Assembly (NCBI GenBank): GCA_949289625.1
Contig: CASEPH010000181.1
Span: forward strand, 1-5,172
Source: an uncultured Clostridia bacterium
GTDB taxonomy: Bacteria; Bacillota_A; Clostridia; Oscillospirales; Oscillospiraceae
Direction of reading: 5' to 3'
Length of the DNA: 5,172 bases
The stretch's first letter is position 1, and each line of letters starts with the position of its first letter. Position numbers and translations under genes: made by a program. The notes beneath the pieces are model-generated. The model was not told the origin of the DNA. It made no database searches and was given only the letters and a program-made list of their open reading frames with translations. This document shows positions 4,695-5,172 of the stretch, piece after piece.

Positions 4695-5050
4695 GCGGAA
4701 TTGATTTCCGCTGCGCATTTTAATTCCAGGGAGTGGAGGCCGCCTCCGGCGGCCGGAACCCAAAACAAAAGGCAACTGCTCTCGCAGTTGCCTTTTATTT
4801 TGGAAGGGGAGGTTAAAATCGATATTTTCAGTTTTGAACCTGTTACAATAAATGCCACACAACCGGCCTTCTGGCCGGCGGCGCTTTTGCGCCGTGCGAG
4901 CGTTTTGCCGCAGGCAAAACCTCGGCGCAGGCGGAATTCACCGCACAGCCGTTGGCGGCTTTGCCGCCTTACGGATGTGGCGTACCCCTTGCGGGTACTT
5001 CCGCCGAGCATTGAAATACCGAAGGGTGGAGCGGACCAACGGTCCGCGAA
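4695..5050. repeat. Array of GC-rich hairpins in a gene-free spacer
   Basis: No credible gene lies here. Successive inverted repeats are: GCGGAA/TTCCGC (4695-4711); GGCCGCC/GGCGGCC (4738-4754); the terminator at 4760-4803; CCGGCC/GGCCGG (4863-4878); CGGCGC/GCGCCG (4879-4894); GTTTTGCC/GGCAAAAC (4902-4920, extended by GAG/CTC); GCGG/CCGC (4931-4944); GGCGGC/GCCGCC nested in CCGT/ACGG (4949-4974); GTACCC/GGGTAC (4982-4998); GCGGACC/GGTCCGC (5031-5047). Such hairpin trains resemble dispersed intergenic elements of Oscillospiraceae as I remember them; a structured RNA is an alternative. Open frames across it on both strands give arginine- and proline-rich peptides typical of shadow translation. 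Confidence 0.65.
4760..4803. terminator. Bidirectional intrinsic terminator hairpin
   Basis: AAAAGGCAACTGC (4767-4779) pairs perfectly with GCAGTTGCCTTTT (4784-4796) around TCTC, and after one mismatch CCAAAA pairs with TTTTGG. T-rich flanks occur on both strands, so it can stop transcription either way. No gene in the window obviously uses it; it may insulate the DUF2089 operon from read-through of the tRNA unit. Confidence 0.8.
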
Positions 5051-5054
5051 ACCC

Positions 5055-5091
5055 AAAAAGAAAGACACGCTAAAAGCGTGTCTTTCTTTTT
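5055..5091 (-). terminator. Terminator of the tRNA-Arg transcript (symmetrical)
   Basis: AAAAAGAAAGACACGC (5055-5070) and GCGTGTCTTTCTTTTT (5076-5091) form a perfect 16-bp stem around TAAAA. On the minus strand it begins at the last base of the encoded CCA of the tRNA and ends in five T. The symmetry makes it bidirectional. Confidence 0.92.
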
Positions 5092-5167
5092 GGTACGCCC
5101 GACTGGATTCGAACCAGCGGCCTACAGAGTCGGAGTCTGTCACTCTATCCAGCTGAGCTACGGGCGC
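5091..5167 (-). tRNA. tRNA-Arg, anticodon CCG, with encoded CCA
   Basis: On the minus strand a complete cloverleaf folds. The acceptor stem is GCGCCCG with CGGGCGT (G1-U72 wobble), discriminator A73 and genomic CCA (5091-5093). The D stem is GCTC/GAGT with loop AGCTGGATA. The anticodon stem is ACAGA/TCTGT with loop CTCCGAC, anticodon CCG (complement at 5131-5133), which reads CGG codons. The variable loop is AGGCC; the T stem is GCTGG/CCAGT with loop TTCGAAT. The body is 74 nt, 77 with CCA. A strong terminator follows directly; the promoter is beyond the right edge. The antisense strand yields a peptide (RLDSNQRPTESESV) often mis-annotated as protein. Confidence 0.97.
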
Positions 5168-5172
5168 GTACG

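Noticed and set aside
4861..5050. CRISPR array
   Set aside because: The inverted repeats differ from one another and there is no repeated direct unit with regular spacers.
4427..5143. Long minus-strand open frame (238 codons) over the same spacer
   Set aside because: It begins inside the tRNA, passes through two terminators and the DUF2089 promoter, and gives low-complexity peptide for most of its length. Only a short part (4540-4670) looks protein-like and is noted separately.
4683..5156. Long plus-strand open frame (157 codons) across the hairpin spacer and the tRNA
   Set aside because: It runs antisense through tRNA-Arg, whose antisense gives RLDSNQRPTESESV, a well-known false protein tail. 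The rest is hairpin-encoded, arginine/proline-rich sequence with no ribosome binding site.
5091..5167. Phage or island attachment site in tRNA-Arg
   Set aside because: tRNA genes are common integration sites, but no integrase and no second copy of the tRNA 3' end are visible in the window.

Overview
The window looks like chromosomal DNA of a gut-type Clostridia bacterium, most plausibly Oscillospiraceae (Flavonifractor/Lawsonibacter/Faecalibacterium-like). Reasons are the GC-rich codon use of the first genes, strong AGGAGG-type ribosome binding sites, TTG starts, a clostridial-style tRNA-Arg(CCG), and a style of GC-rich hairpin spacer that I associate from memory with these genomes. The assignment is inference; no phylogenetic marker is present.

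Layout. (1) Positions 2-1530, plus strand, GC-rich: the 3' end of a DUF362 iron-sulfur-type protein, a short-chain flavodoxin and a TetR-family regulator, closely spaced and ended by a strong intrinsic terminator (1571-1616). They form a likely redox operon with its own regulator. (2) Positions 1617-1813: a non-coding, palindrome-rich spacer between convergent genes, with three related copies of a short motif, two inverted and one direct. (3) Positions 1814-3752: a self-contained cassette. A minus-strand TetR regulator of 183 residues is divergent from three tightly packed plus-strand genes: a 123-residue four-helix membrane protein, a 226-residue five-helix membrane protein that starts with TTG inside the previous stop codon, and a 66-residue soluble protein made largely of 11-residue repeats. 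The divergent promoters have overlapping -10 boxes, and a palindrome (2447-2464) sits where it could serve both. (4) Positions 3859-4436, minus strand, AT-rich: a DUF2089-like helix-turn-helix protein and a small three-helix membrane protein overlapping by ATGA, behind a clear sigma-A-type promoter (4473-4500). (5) Positions 4501-5172: about 550 bases with no credible gene, holding an array of nine perfect or near-perfect hairpins, then a bidirectional terminator and tRNA-Arg(CCG) on the minus strand.

Working together: regions 3 and 4 are both 'regulator plus small membrane protein' modules. The region 3 cassette is the best candidate for an uncharacterised system: a TetR sensor probably represses two membrane proteins and a repeat-based small protein, which could be a membrane-stress or efflux-like response. 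No enzyme or transporter signature supports a specific activity. No transposase, integrase, CRISPR array, rRNA or complete mobile element was seen.
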